Shown piece by piece: positions 46,289 through 56,720 of a DNA stretch of 64,000 nucleotides (positions are counted from its first letter, which is position 1; each line of letters opens with the position of its first letter). The notes under the pieces are model-generated. The model saw nothing but the letters and a program-made list of their open reading frames with translations. It was not told the DNA's origin and searched no databases. The translations under genes were made by a program, and so were the position numbers. Source of the DNA: Salinibacterium sp. UTAS2018 (lineage in GTDB: Bacteria > Actinomycetota > Actinomycetes > Actinomycetales > Microbacteriaceae); the NCBI RefSeq assembly GCF_004118935.1, contig NZ_CP035375.1:682001-746000 (forward strand), given 5' to 3'.

Positions 46289-47851
46289 TTACTTAGCTTG
46301 CAGTTCAGCGATGTCCATCGTCCAGGTGGAGTTGTAGGCAACTCCATCAATGTACGAGGCGGTCGCAATGTTCGAGCCGGGAACGATCAACGGAACGAAC
46401 GGGCCACGCTGCTGCAGGGCTTCAGCGAAGTTGCTGAAGGCAGTCTCACGCTCGTCGAAGTTCGTGGCGTTCTCTGCCGCTGCGGCGAGGTTCACTACAT
46501 CGGCGTCCTGCTCGGCGGTCCAACCGGCGCGCAGTCCAACCTTCTGTCCAGCCGAGAACGGCAAGAAGTTGGCGGAGTCGGCGTAGTCGGGGCCCCAGAA
46601 CCAGATGCTGAAGGCTTCGGTTCCGTTGACGTAGCTGTCAATCTGCGTGGTGAACGGGGCCGGAGCGAGCTCGATGGTGATTCCGGCATCCGCAAGCTGC
46701 GACTGGATACGCTCGGCTAGCGGGGTGAAGCTCACGCCACCAACCGGGTAGTCGTTCGGGTATTCGAGCGTGATGCTCTCCCCGTCGTAACCGGATGCTT
46801 CAAGCGAGGCAGCCGCAACGTCGAGGTCCTGCTCAACACCGTTCTCCAACGCGCCGAGGAACGACGGCGGGATAACGCCGGTGGCCTGCTCGGAACCTGC
46901 ACCAGCAAGCTCGAGGAGCGCCGGGTAGTCGAGAGCGTAACGAACGGCGTTAGCGAAGTCGGGGTTGGCGGTCATGCCACCCACTTCTTCGCTCTGGTTG
47001 ATGAGCAGGAAGATGGTCTGTGCCGACGGAGTCGAGAACACGTTGATGCCATCGCTCAAGCTAGCGACCTGGTCACCGCTGAGGTCAACGGCTACCTGGG
47101 AGTCGTTGCCCTCAAGGTTGATCTTCTGCGTTGCAGCCTCAGAGACGTTGCGGATGACAACACGAGTGAAGTCGATGTCTTCGTCACCGTTGTAGTTTTC
47201 GTTCTCGGTGAGAACAACCTGCGACTCGAAGTTCACTGTGTCGAGGATGTACGGACCGGAACCAGCCGACGTCTCGTTCAAGAATGCTTCAGCAGCATCC
47301 GAGTCATCCGTTGTTCCGCCATTTTCGATGACGAGAGCGGAGTTCAGGATGGCGAGCGACGGGTTCGTCATGAGGGCGGGGAGCTTGAGCGACGGGGTTT
47401 CCGTGCTGAGCTCAACGGTCATGTCGTCGACCTTGGTGACGGTAATGCCGTTCATCAAGAAGTTGGCTTTGCTCTCGGTCATTCCGGCGACGCGGTTGAG
47501 CGAGAAGACAACGTCGTCAGCGGTGATTGCTGAACCGTCGGAGAAGACGCGACCGTCTTTGAGCGTGAAGGTGAATACCGTTGCATCGTCGTTCGACTCG
47601 TAGGTCGCGAGACCGTCGACCGGGGTTGACTCATCGGAACCGGCGAAGTCGAGGAGAGTTTCGTAGAGCGCCTTCGACACCATGTACCCGGTGGGAACGT
47701 AGTTACGACCCGGGTCACTCGTCTCCAGCGTAAAAGCGGTGTCGATGACGATGCTGTCGCTTACTTCGGGTGCTGCTGCAGCGCAACCGGCGAGAGCCAG
47801 TGATGCAGTCAATCCGAACGCGGCCGCTACGTAGCGGAACTTAGTGCGCAA
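46289..47851 (-). CDS. Extracellular solute-binding lipoprotein, family 5 (peptide/nickel type), 520 aa
   Basis: A signal peptide ends with lipobox LALAGC (lipidated Cys23). The mature part shows the family 5 pattern: LYETLLDF, FTLKDGRVFSDGSAITADDVVFS and DFANAVRYALDY. It would capture the substrate outside the membrane and deliver it to the DppBC-like permease. Peptides are the usual ligand, but opines or other compounds are possible. It is the first gene of the operon and divergent from the Lrp-type regulator. Confidence 0.93.
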   Translation of the reverse strand: MRTKFRYVAAAFGLTASLALAGCAAAAPEVSDSIVIDTAFTLETSDPGRNYVPTGYMVSKALYETLLDFAGSDESTPVDGLATYESNDDATVFTFTLKDGRVFSDGSAITADDVVFSLNRVAGMTESKANFLMNGITVTKVDDMTVELSTETPSLKLPALMTNPSLAILNSALVIENGGTTDDSDAAEAFLNETSAGSGPYILDTVNFESQVVLTENENYNGDEDIDFTRVVIRNVSEAATQKINLEGNDSQVAVDLSGDQVASLSDGINVFSTPSAQTIFLLINQSEEVGGMTANPDFANAVRYALDYPALLELAGAGSEQATGVIPPSFLGALENGVEQDLDVAAASLEASGYDGESITLEYPNDYPVGGVSFTPLAERIQSQLADAGITIELAPAPFTTQIDSYVNGTEAFSIWFWGPDYADSANFLPFSAGQKVGLRAGWTAEQDADVVNLAAAAENATNFDERETAFSNFAEALQQRGPFVPLIVPGSNIATASYIDGVAYNSTWTMDIAELQAK

Positions 47852-47985
47852 AGGGAACTCCTTGGTGGTTGTAGATCAGCCTCTGGACGGCTGTGCTTGA
47901 GATTCCCACAAATCCCGCTAGTCTGTCCAATCAAAGGCGCGATCGTTCAGACCATGAGATAAACATGAGGGAGATTTCACACAAT

Positions 47986-48573
47986 ATGTCCAGCAAAGCC
48001 ACCAACGGTTCTTCCAGTACTGGACAATCACCCTCTGAATTGGACGAGATCAACCTGAAGATATTGAGCGAGCTCCGCTATAACGGACGAATATCAATGT
48101 CAGCTCTTGCCGAGAAGGTAAATGTCTCGCGAGCGAACGTGTATACGCGGGTAGAACAGCTGATGTCTGACGGCGTGATCACAGGCTTCAGCGCTCAGAT
48201 CGACCCCGCCAAAGCCGGGCTCGGTATCTGCGCGCTCGTATTTCTCTCCGTGCATCCGCAAACGTGGACGAGCTTTCGCGACCGCATCACGAACATGACC
48301 GAGATCGAATCCTGCCGCATCACCACCGGTGAACATGACGCGATGCTGTTGATCCGCGGTCACGAGGTGGGCGCCATTCACGACTTCATTGTCGGAGTGC
48401 TCTCGGTGCTGCCCGAAGTGAAATCGCTCGAGACCGTTCTCGTGCTCGACGAAGTCTTTCAACGCCCCTACCTGCTGCCCTCAGATTTGCCCGAGCGCCC
48501 GCAAGAACCAGCGCAACTGGGCCTGACCCGGTTCACCCGGGCAGACCCCGGACGGGCAGGGCTGAACAGCTAG
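47986..48573 (+). CDS. Lrp/AsnC family transcriptional regulator, 195 aa
   Basis: The N-terminal helix-turn-helix is LDEINLKILSELRYNGRISM through SALAEKVNVSRANVYTRV. The C-terminal RAM domain contains GLGICALVFL and SCRITTGEHDAMLLIRG. Such regulators respond to amino acids. The gene is divergent from the peptide transporter operon with under 140 bases between starts, so local control of that operon is likely. The start could also be ATG 47965; neither candidate has a strong ribosome site. The last 35 residues are a Pro/Arg-rich tail. Confidence 0.9.
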   Translation: MSSKATNGSSSTGQSPSELDEINLKILSELRYNGRISMSALAEKVNVSRANVYTRVEQLMSDGVITGFSAQIDPAKAGLGICALVFLSVHPQTWTSFRDRITNMTEIESCRITTGEHDAMLLIRGHEVGAIHDFIVGVLSVLPEVKSLETVLVLDEVFQRPYLLPSDLPERPQEPAQLGLTRFTRADPGRAGLNS

Positions 48574-48594
48574 TCAGCTAGTCGCCCAGGCGCG

Positions 48595-49344
48595 CTAGAC
48601 GACTTGAACGCAGACACTTTTTCCCGGAACACCATCGAGCACGAACTCCTCGATGAGCTCAAGGCGGCCATCGGGGCGCGAACCGAGCGTGGTGCTGCTA
48701 TCGCCCAAGAGGGTGGCGTCACTCGCGATGACGTGGTGCACGAAGAACTCATCGAGCACGCCGTCGCGGTAGCGACCGACGCAGCGGCCTGCCGTAACCG
48801 TGTCGCCAAAGTAGAAGCCCCACACGATGCCCGAGTTCTCGTCGAACTCGAACTGCGTGGGCTGAGCGCTGACCGTGCTCGCCGTTGATTCCTCGAGGAT
48901 GAATGTGGTGCCGTCAAGCCGGGGTGTGCTGCGCTGCGCTGGATCGAGCTCGGGCCACGCGCCACGCCGATCAGTCTCGACGCACACGCTCACGTGCGCT
49001 TCGCCGTTCTTCTCGAACTCTTCGTAGAGTTCGAGCTTGCCATCGTCGTTCCAACGGATAGTGCTCGAAGCCGAGCCGAGAATAATGTCTTCACTCGCGG
49101 CAATGCGGTGCGCAAAGCGAATTGACACCACATCATCATCACGGCGCCCGACGAAACGACCGAGAGCGACCGTGTCTCCGTAGTACTCGCCCCAAATCAT
49201 TTGGCCCTCTTGGTGATACCGGAAGCGCGTGGGGGCGCTTGCCGAGACAGCGCTGCCCGATGACGATTTCAAGATGAATTCAAAATCGTGGATTGACTCG
49301 GGGACAGGCTGGGCCGCTGCGGCTCCTACAGGTGCATCACTCAC
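48595..49344 (-). CDS. Protein of two tandem copies of a roughly 100-residue domain, 249 aa
   Basis: Residues 23-122 and 145-249 align with each other: FEFILKSSSGSAVSASAPT against TTFILEESTASTVSAQPTQ, then MIWGEYYGDTVALGRFVG against IVWGFYFGDTVTAGRCVG, AHRIAASEDIILG against HHVIASDATLLG, and DGKLELYEEF against DGRLELIEEF. Single-copy relatives of about 110 residues in Firmicutes are sometimes labelled N-acetylglutamate synthase without evidence. The pattern suggests a beta-rich barrel. Function is unknown. The start is GTG at 49344 with no clear ribosome site, so a shorter form is possible. Confidence 0.8.
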   Translation of the reverse strand: MSDAPVGAAAAQPVPESIHDFEFILKSSSGSAVSASAPTRFRYHQEGQMIWGEYYGDTVALGRFVGRRDDDVVSIRFAHRIAASEDIILGSASSTIRWNDDGKLELYEEFEKNGEAHVSVCVETDRRGAWPELDPAQRSTPRLDGTTFILEESTASTVSAQPTQFEFDENSGIVWGFYFGDTVTAGRCVGRYRDGVLDEFFVHHVIASDATLLGDSSTTLGSRPDGRLELIEEFVLDGVPGKSVCVQVV

Positions 49345-49616
49345 GCAGATGAGTATGAGGCTCTCCGGTTGGCTGCACGAAATCGACCGCCAAGAGTCCA
49401 GTTCATCCAGCGGTCATCGACGAGTGAAAGACATTTAGTTGCGGAGGCCCCACGTTCGAGCCTATTCATCCATCCTGAAAATACGCGCTACACGGGCACG
49501 GTTGCAGTTGCACGACCTAGAGAATTCGACACTCCGAGCGGTAGCGGGCGAGCATGCACTCCCTCGCTAAGGTCGATTACTACATACTCGGTATTGATTT
49601 ACTCGGAAGGTCTGGC

Positions 49617-50249
49617 ATGTCGGTCCGCCACAGTTTGCTCTCAATCTTGGTTCAGGGGCCGTGCTATGGCTATCAGCTGCGCACAGAATTTGACCAGCGC
49701 ACCGGCTCAACGTGGCCGCTCAACGTCGGTCAGATTTACAACACGCTCGATCGCCTTGTGCGCGATGATCTTGTGGTGAAAACCGGCGCACCGACCGCGC
49801 TGGCTGCTGACTCTTCACAGCAGACCTACTACACAATTACGGATGCCGGCAGGCATGAAGCACAACAGTGGCTTGCGACCCCCATCGACAGCTATGCGAC
49901 CAGTCGCGATGAGTTAGCGGTCAAGCTCGCGATCGCGGTCACGCTTCCCGGAGTCGACGCTCACGCCGTGATCGCGCATCAGCGCCGAGCGACTCGTGGC
50001 GCAATCGACGAACTCTCGCTCACAGCGGAGGTGCGCGACGAAGCCCGGAACGCGCGCCAGTTCGCGGAACAACTCGTCACCGACTCGCTGCGCGCGCACG
50101 CCGAAGCGGAGCTGCTCTGGCTCGATCACTTAGACGCGGCGCTCACCACCGCTCAATCACACGGCTTCGCCGACCCTTTTCCCTTGAATCCCAGCCAACC
50201 GAAACGCGGGCGGCCCTCCGGGAACACCGAAACGTCCGTGGATAAATAA
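49617..50249 (+). CDS. PadR family transcriptional regulator, 210 aa
   Basis: The winged-helix core is SVRHSLLSILVQGPCYGYQL, FDQRTGSTWPLNVGQIYNTL and YYTITDAGRHEAQQWL, followed by a Vir-like C-terminal helical dimerisation domain. The ATG at 49617 follows GGAAGG at good spacing. Just upstream, ATACTCGG and TTACTCGG are repeated 16 bases apart and could be part of an autoregulatory operator. No target gene is apparent beside it. The tail is rich in Pro, Arg and Lys. Confidence 0.88.
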   Translation: MSVRHSLLSILVQGPCYGYQLRTEFDQRTGSTWPLNVGQIYNTLDRLVRDDLVVKTGAPTALAADSSQQTYYTITDAGRHEAQQWLATPIDSYATSRDELAVKLAIAVTLPGVDAHAVIAHQRRATRGAIDELSLTAEVRDEARNARQFAEQLVTDSLRAHAEAELLWLDHLDAALTTAQSHGFADPFPLNPSQPKRGRPSGNTETSVDK

Positions 50250-50296
50250 ACGGTGTGCTTGGCCCGGCGGCTCGGGAGTATCTGTCGAATACCGGT

Positions 50297-51979
50297 CTAT
50301 TTAGCGTGATCGTAGCGGTCGACGATCGCAGTGGTGAGCGGGAACGTGACTGGGATGTCGCCGAACACGAGCCGCCCGGCATCCGCTGCTGCCGCCGTCA
50401 CATGTTCTGCAACGCGGTCGGCGAGCTCTGCCGGCACGTGCACCACGACCTCGTCATGCAAGAAGAACACGAGGTGGGGCGCGTCGGTGAGCCAGGCGCC
50501 CTCCGAGAGTTGGCCTAGTCGATTGCGGATGCTCGCCATCCAGCACAGGGCCCATTCGGCCGCCGTGCCTTGAACAATGAAGTTGCGCGTGAAGCGGCCC
50601 CACGAGCGCCCGCGTTCTTGCGACACCGCGCGCTGCGCGGGAGATTGCGAATCGTCATAGGTCGCGGCGTGGGTACCCGGGGGCGAACTGCGCCCGAGTT
50701 GGGTGCTCACCACTTCCCCGCGTTCACCGGCTCGCGCCGCCTGTTCCACGAGCGCAATCGCTTGCGGGTAGGCCCGGGCGAGCCGGGGCATCAGTCGGCC
50801 GCTCTCCCCCGACGTTGCACCATACATTGCGCCGAGCATGGCGAGCTTCGCGTGAGCGCGCGTGTCGACGGCGCCGCTCGCCACGATGCCTTCGTAGAGA
50901 TCCCCGGATGCTCCGGCCGCGACCATTCCGCGGTCACCAGCCATCGCTGCGAGGATGCGCGGCTCTAGTTGCGAGGCATCCGCGACAACAAACTTCCAGC
51001 CCGGATCAGCCCGGACCGCACCGCGAATCAGGTGCGGAAGCTGCAGCGCGCCACCGCCGCTCGTTGCCCAGCGCCCGGTTACCACCCCGCCGGGGACGTA
51101 ATCGGGACGAAAACGACCGTCGACAACCCAAGCATCGAGCCACGACCATCCATTCGCCGTCATGAGGCGTTGAAGCTTTTTGAATTCGAGCAATGGGGCG
51201 ATAACCGGATGCTTGAGCTGCTTGAGTTCCCACGACCGAGTTGTGGTCGCTTGAATGCCTGCGACGCTCAACGCCCGCAAGAGTTCGGCGGGCGACTCGG
51301 GCGCCAATCGCGGAGAGTCGAGCTGCAGCCGGATCTCATCGACGAGTGTTTGCAGCTTTGCCGGCCTTTCGCCCTCGACGCTCGGGCGTGGCCCCAGCAT
51401 CTCGGTGAGGATCTCGTCATGGGCCTGCGCGCTCCAGGGCAAGCCGGCGAAGCGCATCTCGGCAGCGATAAGCGCGCCAGCGGACTCGGCGGAGAGCAGT
51501 CGCTGCAACCGCCCAGCCTCCGGCGACGTTGCCACCGCCTCCAGCTGGCGAAGAAATTCAGTTAGCACGTCGAGGTCGCCGTCGGCCACGGCGTCAGCAT
51601 CGTCGTCGAAATCAAACAGCGTTGAGTGCTGCGGCCTGAGAGGGTCTAGCGGTGCCGCGTGACCCGCCTGAGCGAGGGCGTCCCAGCCGCTCGCGCGCGC
51701 CTGAGCTAACGCCGACTCTCGGGTGAAGACCGAATTGCGCAGAATCGTGTGGCACAAGCGCAGATCGAAGCAGCGGTTGACCCGCACGCGCGCCTCGAGC
51801 AACTCCGGATACCACGCTGCGGTGTCGTGCCAGACCCAACGAATCGTGGGCTCCTCAGCCTGCGTCTGCGCGACAAAGGCAACCAGATTATCGACAGCGA
51901 GTTCGCCGAGAACCGCGCCCGCAGCATCCACTCGTGTGGCGGTGAGGGTGCGGCCGCTAGTCGCGAGCACGAGGTACAC
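50297..51979 (-). CDS. Family A DNA polymerase (bifunctional 3'-5' exonuclease/polymerase type), 560 aa
   Basis: The C-terminal half holds the family A polymerase motifs: motif A VVADASQLEPRILAAMAGD, motif B with R, K and YG in RAHAKLAMLGAMYGATSG, and motif C HDEVV. The N-terminal 180 residues replace the usual exonuclease domain and have few recognisable DEDD residues, so proofreading is doubtful. There is no 5'-3' exonuclease domain. These short actinobacterial Pol I paralogues are not the main PolA, and may act in repair. The start is GTG. It is followed by convergent padR. Confidence 0.88.
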   Translation of the reverse strand: MYLVLATSGRTLTATRVDAAGAVLGELAVDNLVAFVAQTQAEEPTIRWVWHDTAAWYPELLEARVRVNRCFDLRLCHTILRNSVFTRESALAQARASGWDALAQAGHAAPLDPLRPQHSTLFDFDDDADAVADGDLDVLTEFLRQLEAVATSPEAGRLQRLLSAESAGALIAAEMRFAGLPWSAQAHDEILTEMLGPRPSVEGERPAKLQTLVDEIRLQLDSPRLAPESPAELLRALSVAGIQATTTRSWELKQLKHPVIAPLLEFKKLQRLMTANGWSWLDAWVVDGRFRPDYVPGGVVTGRWATSGGGALQLPHLIRGAVRADPGWKFVVADASQLEPRILAAMAGDRGMVAAGASGDLYEGIVASGAVDTRAHAKLAMLGAMYGATSGESGRLMPRLARAYPQAIALVEQAARAGERGEVVSTQLGRSSPPGTHAATYDDSQSPAQRAVSQERGRSWGRFTRNFIVQGTAAEWALCWMASIRNRLGQLSEGAWLTDAPHLVFFLHDEVVVHVPAELADRVAEHVTAAAADAGRLVFGDIPVTFPLTTAIVDRYDHAK

Positions 51980-52105
51980 AGCACTAGTCTGCCGTGCTGC
52001 GCCGACAGCGGCCGCCTAGCTGCCCGCGCGAGTCACGGGCTAGCCGCGCTCTTCGTGATCATCATTGAGCACGTTAGAGCGAGTATCGGCTAGCCCGTGG
52101 AGCTG

Positions 52106-53725
52106 TCAGGCAGCGTTCTCGCGGGGCTGTTCGACGAGGTAGCTGCTGTACGCGCTGAGGGTGAGGAAGGTGGGGAACTCTTCCTCCAGCGTCACTTCGC
52201 GGAAGACCGCAGCGGCCTCATCGAAGCGATCGCCGGGCGTGCGCTCAATCGTGGAGAACACGTGGGCGAGCTCCTCCTCGATGCTGCGGTGCGTGATGGG
52301 CGTACCTTCCGCCGTGACAACATGCTGGTGCATCCACTGCCACAGTTGGCTGCGGCTAATCTCTGCGGTCGCGGCGTCCTCCATGAGGTTGTCGATCGCC
52401 GCCGCGCCAACTCCGCGCAACCAGCTCTCGATGTAGCGCAGCGCAATGGAGACGTTGGAACGCACTCCGGCATCCGTTACCGCACCGTCAATGCGCAGGT
52501 CGAGCAGGTGCTCCGCCGTCACGTGAACATCGTCGCGAAGGCGGTCAACCTGGTTAGGGCGATCCCCCAGTACCGCGTCGAATTCGGCCCGAGCGGTCGG
52601 GATGAGATCCGGATGCGCGACCCACGTGCCGTCGAAGCCGTCGGTGGCTTCGCGACGCTTGTCGCGCGTCACCGCATCGAGGGCACGAGCGGTCACTTCG
52701 GGGTCGCGACGGTTCGGGATGAACGCGCTCATGCCGCCGATGGCATGTGCACCCCGCTTGTGGCAGGTTGCAACGAGCAGCTCGGTGTAGGCCCGCATGA
52801 ACGGCACCGTCATCGTGATTGCGGCGCGGTCAGGAAGCACGAAGCTGGCGCCGCGGCCACGGAAGTTCTTGATGATCGAGAAGATGTAATCCCAGCGGCC
52901 CGCGTTGAGGCCCGCGCAGTGTTCGCGCAGCTCATACAGAATCTCGTCCATCTCGAAAGCGGCCGGAATCGTCTCGATCAGCACGGTCGCACGAATCGTT
53001 CCGTGGGGAATGTTCAGAGCGTTCTCGGCGAACGTGAACACGTCATCCCACAACCGCGCTTCGAGATGGTTCTCGATCTTGGCAATGTAAAAGTACGGGC
53101 CGCTGCCGCGCTCAATCAGTTCGTGCGCGTTATGGAATATGTACAGCCCGAAGTCAACGAGCGAGCCGGATGCCGGAGTGCGCTGCCCCGCCCGGTCGGT
53201 GTACCGCAGGTGCTTCTCTACCAGGTGCCACCCGCGCGGTCGCATCACGATCGTGGGTGTCTCCTCGCCGAGAGCGTAGGTCTTCCCCTCCTCGGTGGTG
53301 AAATCGATCTGGCGGCGGATCGCGTCGCGCAGGTTCACCTGACCACCAATCACGTTGTGCCACGTCGGGCTCGTCGCGTCCTCTTGGTCAGCGAGCCACA
53401 CCTTGGCACCCGAGTTCATGGCGTTGATCGTCATCTTGCGATCGGTGGGGCCAGTGATCTCGACGCGGCGGTCATGGAGGCCGGGGCCGGCACCCGCAAC
53501 GCGCCAGCTATCGTCTTCGCGAATCGCGGCTGTTTCCGGCAAGAATCGCAGGTTACGGCCGTTGGTGATGTGCTTGCGCGACTCCATCCGAGCCGCGAGG
53601 CGGTCGTGACGACGACCCGCGAACTGGTCGTGGAGTCGAGTCAGAAAGTGGAGTGCTTCAGGGGTGAGAATCTCGCTTGATCGGTCATGCGAATCAGCGA
53701 GCGGTTCCATTCTGTGCGTGGTCAT
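52106..53725 (-). CDS. aceB: Malate synthase A, 539 aa
   Basis: Malate synthase condenses glyoxylate with acetyl-CoA to malate, the second glyoxylate-shunt step. The pattern is isoform [47 protein letters not shown] with the Mg-binding Glu, and [13 protein letters not shown] with the Asp. Length is as expected for form A. It lies 81 bases downstream of aceA on the same strand, forming an aceA-aceB operon. Confidence 0.95.
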   Translation of the reverse strand: MTTHRMEPLADSHDRSSEILTPEALHFLTRLHDQFAGRRHDRLAARMESRKHITNGRNLRFLPETAAIREDDSWRVAGAGPGLHDRRVEITGPTDRKMTINAMNSGAKVWLADQEDATSPTWHNVIGGQVNLRDAIRRQIDFTTEEGKTYALGEETPTIVMRPRGWHLVEKHLRYTDRAGQRTPASGSLVDFGLYIFHNAHELIERGSGPYFYIAKIENHLEARLWDDVFTFAENALNIPHGTIRATVLIETIPAAFEMDEILYELREHCAGLNAGRWDYIFSIIKNFRGRGASFVLPDRAAITMTVPFMRAYTELLVATCHKRGAHAIGGMSAFIPNRRDPEVTARALDAVTRDKRREATDGFDGTWVAHPDLIPTARAEFDAVLGDRPNQVDRLRDDVHVTAEHLLDLRIDGAVTDAGVRSNVSIALRYIESWLRGVGAAAIDNLMEDAATAEISRSQLWQWMHQHVVTAEGTPITHRSIEEELAHVFSTIERTPGDRFDEAAAVFREVTLEEEFPTFLTLSAYSSYLVEQPRENAA

Positions 53726-53806
53726 GAGATGTCCTTTAACGTGGATGAAGTGGTCTGAGTTGTCGAGGGGTTGGCGCCCTCGCGTGGGACGAGGGCGCCA
53801 GAGGGT

Positions 53807-55108
53807 TTAGTGAAACTGCGCTGTTTCGGTGCTTCCGACCAGGGCGAGGGTTTCACTGGTGGGGTTGAGAGCGGTCGCGATGCGATCGAAATACCCCGTG
53901 CCGACCTCACGCTGGTGGCGTGTGGCCGTGTAGCCGTCTGCTTCAGACGCGAACTCTGCTTCTTGCAGTTCCACATAGGCGCTCATGTGCCGCTCGCTGT
54001 AGCCCCGAGCCAGGGTGTACATCGAGTGGTTGAGGGCGTGGAACCCTGCAAGGGTGATGAATTGGAAGGCGTAGCCCATGGCTGCCAACTCGCGCTGGAA
54101 GCTCGCAATCTGAGCGTCGTCGAGGTGACGCTTCCAGTTAAACGACGGCGAGCAGTTGTAGGCGAGCTTCTTGCCGGGGAATTCTTTGTGGATGCTCTCC
54201 GCAAAGGTTCGCGCCAACTCGAGATCGGGCTTCGCGCTCTCCACCCAGAGCAGATCAGCGTACGGCGCATAAGCGTGGCCGCGACTGAGCACCGTTTCGA
54301 TGCCCGGAGTGGTGCGGTAAAAGCCGTCACTCGTGCGCTCACCCGTCAAGAACGGCTTGTCGCGATCATCCACATCGTTCGTGATGAGGTCGGCGGCGAG
54401 CGAGTCGGTGCGCGCGATGATGATGCTCGAGACGCCCGCAACGTCGGCAGCGAGTCGAGCCGCGTTGAGGGTGCGGATGTGCTGCGAGGTCGGGATGAGA
54501 ACCTTGCCGCCCATGTGACCGCACTTCTTCTCCGACGCCAATTGGTCTTCCCAGTGAACGCCGGCAGCGCCGGCTTCGATCATGGATGACATGAGCTCGT
54601 AGGAGTTCAGAGGCCCACCAAAGCCGGCTTCCGCATCGGCCACAATCGGCGCCATCCAGTCGGTGCGGGGAGCACCGTCTTCGGCGGTCTCAATCTGGTC
54701 TGCCCGAAGGAGCGCGTTGTTGATGCGGCGAACCACGGCCGGAACGCTGTTGGCCGGATAAAGGCTCTGGTCGGGGTAGGTCTGACCCGAGAGGTTCGCG
54801 TCGGCGGCGACTTGCCAGCCGCTGAGGTAAATCGCTTCGAGGCCGGCACGCACTTGCTGCACGGCCTGGTTGCCGGTGAGTGCTCCGAGCGCGGCGACCC
54901 ACTCGGTGTTGTCGCGCTGCAGAAGCTTCCAGAGATTCTCGGCTCCGCGACGGGCAAGGGTGCGATCCTCCCGAACACTTCCGCGAAGGGCAATGACGTC
55001 TTCGGCGCTGAAATCGCGTTCGATTCCGTTCCAGCGGGCAGCTGTTTTCCACTCGGTCTCAAGCTCGGCTGCGGTTTGGATCTGGTCACCGGGGCGGTTG
55101 TGCGACAT
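53807..55108 (-). CDS. aceA: Isocitrate lyase, 433 aa
   Basis: Isocitrate lyase splits isocitrate to glyoxylate and succinate, so acetate or fatty acids can support growth. The active-site signature KKCGHMGGK with the catalytic Cys is intact, as are the upstream [18 protein letters not shown] block and the C-terminal YNCSPSFNW. The ATG at 55108 has AAGGAG at good spacing; a longer frame runs into the divergent regulator gene. It is first in the operon with aceB and divergent from a RamB-like gene. Confidence 0.96.
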   Translation of the reverse strand: MSHNRPGDQIQTAAELETEWKTAARWNGIERDFSAEDVIALRGSVREDRTLARRGAENLWKLLQRDNTEWVAALGALTGNQAVQQVRAGLEAIYLSGWQVAADANLSGQTYPDQSLYPANSVPAVVRRINNALLRADQIETAEDGAPRTDWMAPIVADAEAGFGGPLNSYELMSSMIEAGAAGVHWEDQLASEKKCGHMGGKVLIPTSQHIRTLNAARLAADVAGVSSIIIARTDSLAADLITNDVDDRDKPFLTGERTSDGFYRTTPGIETVLSRGHAYAPYADLLWVESAKPDLELARTFAESIHKEFPGKKLAYNCSPSFNWKRHLDDAQIASFQRELAAMGYAFQFITLAGFHALNHSMYTLARGYSERHMSAYVELQEAEFASEADGYTATRHQREVGTGYFDRIATALNPTSETLALVGSTETAQFH

Positions 55109-55180
55109 TGCTGGCTCCTTCGTCAGGTAGTGGTCGGTGGTGCGTTTCTTCGACTCTGCGGCCTCAGCACTGGTTCTTAA

Positions 55181-55225
55181 CCGAGTTTTGCGGCAGAATT
55201 CTTTGCATTCTTCTGTTTTTCCGCA
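55181..55225. promoter_or_regulatory. Candidate RamB-like operator region between aceA and ramB
   Basis: The intergenic region holds AGTTTTGCGG (55184) and TCTTTGCATT (55200), both resembling the TTTGCAAA-type core recognised by RamB in Corynebacterium, about 17 bases apart. Match is partial and from memory. Confidence 0.3.
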
Positions 55226-55250
55226 GAAGACCGTCAAGGAGGACGCTGAG

Positions 55251-56720
55251 ATGACCCCACGCACGCTCGCGCAGGCAGACGATGAGGACATGATCGATTC
55301 CCTCACCATTGGCCGGCGCATCCGCCAGCTCCGCACCGATCGCGGTCTCACCCTCGATGACCTCGGCGCTGCCTTGAATCGAGCGGCCTCTCAGGTCTCC
55401 GTCATCGAGAATGGCAAGCGCGAACTCAAGCTCAGCGAGCTGCAGAAACTCGCCCGCATCTTTGACGTGACGGTGGATGACTTACTCAATGCCGAGCCGC
55501 CGTCGCGGCGCGCGGCTCTGGAAATCGCCCTCGAGCGTGCTCAGCGCGGCCCGCTCTACGCCTCACTGACGCTTCCCGAATTGCCCATCCGCAAGACACT
55601 CAGCGACGAAGCTATTGAGACCGTGCTCGGCCTCCACGACGAACTGCAACGACTACATCGCGAACGCGCAGCGACCCCCGAAGAAGCCCGCCGCGCCAAC
55701 ACCGAACTACGGCGAGTGATGCGCAAGCGCAACAACTACTTCGGCGAGCTCGAATCGAAAGCCACCGAGCTTCTGGATGCCGTTGGCCACACAGGTGGCC
55801 CGCTCTCGCAGCGTGTCGCCTCCGACCTGGCCTCGCACCTCGGGTTCTCGCTGCACTACGTGCCCGATCTTCCGGCATCCACTCGCAGCGTGACGGACCT
55901 ACGCCACGGCCGCATCTATTTGCCGGTAACGCAGGCCGAGAGTACCGACCCGAGGTCGACTCTGCTGCAGGCTCTCGCGGGACATGTGCTGGGCATCCGC
56001 GAACCCGCCGACTATTCCGAGTTTCTGTACCAGCGCGTAGAGACCAACTATCTCGCGGCCGCGCTCCTGATCCCCGAGAAAACGGCCGTGGAGTTCTTGA
56101 CCGCCGCCAAGGCGAAACGGGAGTTATCGGTCGAAGATCTGCGCGATGCTTTCGCCGTTCCTTACGAGACAGCCGCCCATCGCTTCACTAACCTCGCGAC
56201 CGAGCACTTGGGCGTGCCCGTGCATTTCTTGAAGGTGCACGAGGGCGGCACGATTTCCAAGGCCTACGAGAACGACAACGCGGCGTTCCCGACCGATGCC
56301 CTCGGAGCGATTGAGGGGCAGATCGTATGCCGTCAGTGGAGTGCGCGCCAGGTCTTCGACGTCGACGATCGCTTCAGCCCGTACCACCAGTACACCGACA
56401 AGCCGGGCGGCACGTATTGGTGCACCTCGCGCATTCAATCGGGGCGACGCGGGGAATTCTCGATCAGCTTGGGAACACCCTTTGCCTCTGCAAAATGGTT
56501 CCGCGGTCGCGACACGACGAATCGTGCCGTGTCGACGTGTCCAGATGACCGATGCTGCCGCAGCGCGCCTGACAACCTCACGGAGCGCTGGGCTCAACAT
56601 TCACTCCCGAGCGCGCGGCTCAACAGTTCCCTGCTCGCCGCGATGCCCACCGGAATGTATCCCGGCGTCGACTCCACCGAAGTGTTCGAGTTCTTGGAGT
56701 CGCACTCGCCGAGCGCTTAG
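55251..56720 (+). CDS. ramB: RamB-like XRE/short-chain fatty acyl regulator with ImmA/IrrE-like domain, 489 aa
   Basis: An N-terminal XRE helix-turn-helix ([20 protein letters not shown], then [15 protein letters not shown]) is followed by a coiled segment and a DUF955-like domain in which the usual HExxH zinc site is not evident (ALAGHVLGI). The C-terminal cysteine cluster FSTCPDD-type ([11 protein letters not shown]) is conserved in RamB. RamB represses glyoxylate and acetate genes in Corynebacterium and mycobacteria. The divergent position to aceA-aceB supports the same role. The ATG at 55251 follows AAGGAGG at ideal spacing. Confidence 0.88.
   Translation: MTPRTLAQADDEDMIDSLTIGRRIRQLRTDRGLTLDDLGAALNRAASQVSVIENGKRELKLSELQKLARIFDVTVDDLLNAEPPSRRAALEIALERAQRGPLYASLTLPELPIRKTLSDEAIETVLGLHDELQRLHRERAATPEEARRANTELRRVMRKRNNYFGELESKATELLDAVGHTGGPLSQRVASDLASHLGFSLHYVPDLPASTRSVTDLRHGRIYLPVTQAESTDPRSTLLQALAGHVLGIREPADYSEFLYQRVETNYLAAALLIPEKTAVEFLTAAKAKRELSVEDLRDAFAVPYETAAHRFTNLATEHLGVPVHFLKVHEGGTISKAYENDNAAFPTDALGAIEGQIVCRQWSARQVFDVDDRFSPYHQYTDKPGGTYWCTSRIQSGRRGEFSISLGTPFASAKWFRGRDTTNRAVSTCPDDRCCRSAPDNLTERWAQHSLPSARLNSSLLAAMPTGMYPGVDSTEVFEFLESHSPSA

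Noticed and set aside
49580..49612. ATACTCGG/TTACTCGG direct repeats as a PadR operator
   Set aside because: The repeats are short, and only a direct (not dyad) arrangement is seen; noted in the padR entry but not called as a site.
52097..53680. A 527-codon open frame on the plus strand opposite malate synthase
   Set aside because: Antisense shadow; the minus-strand frame has clear malate synthase motifs and a coupled upstream aceA.
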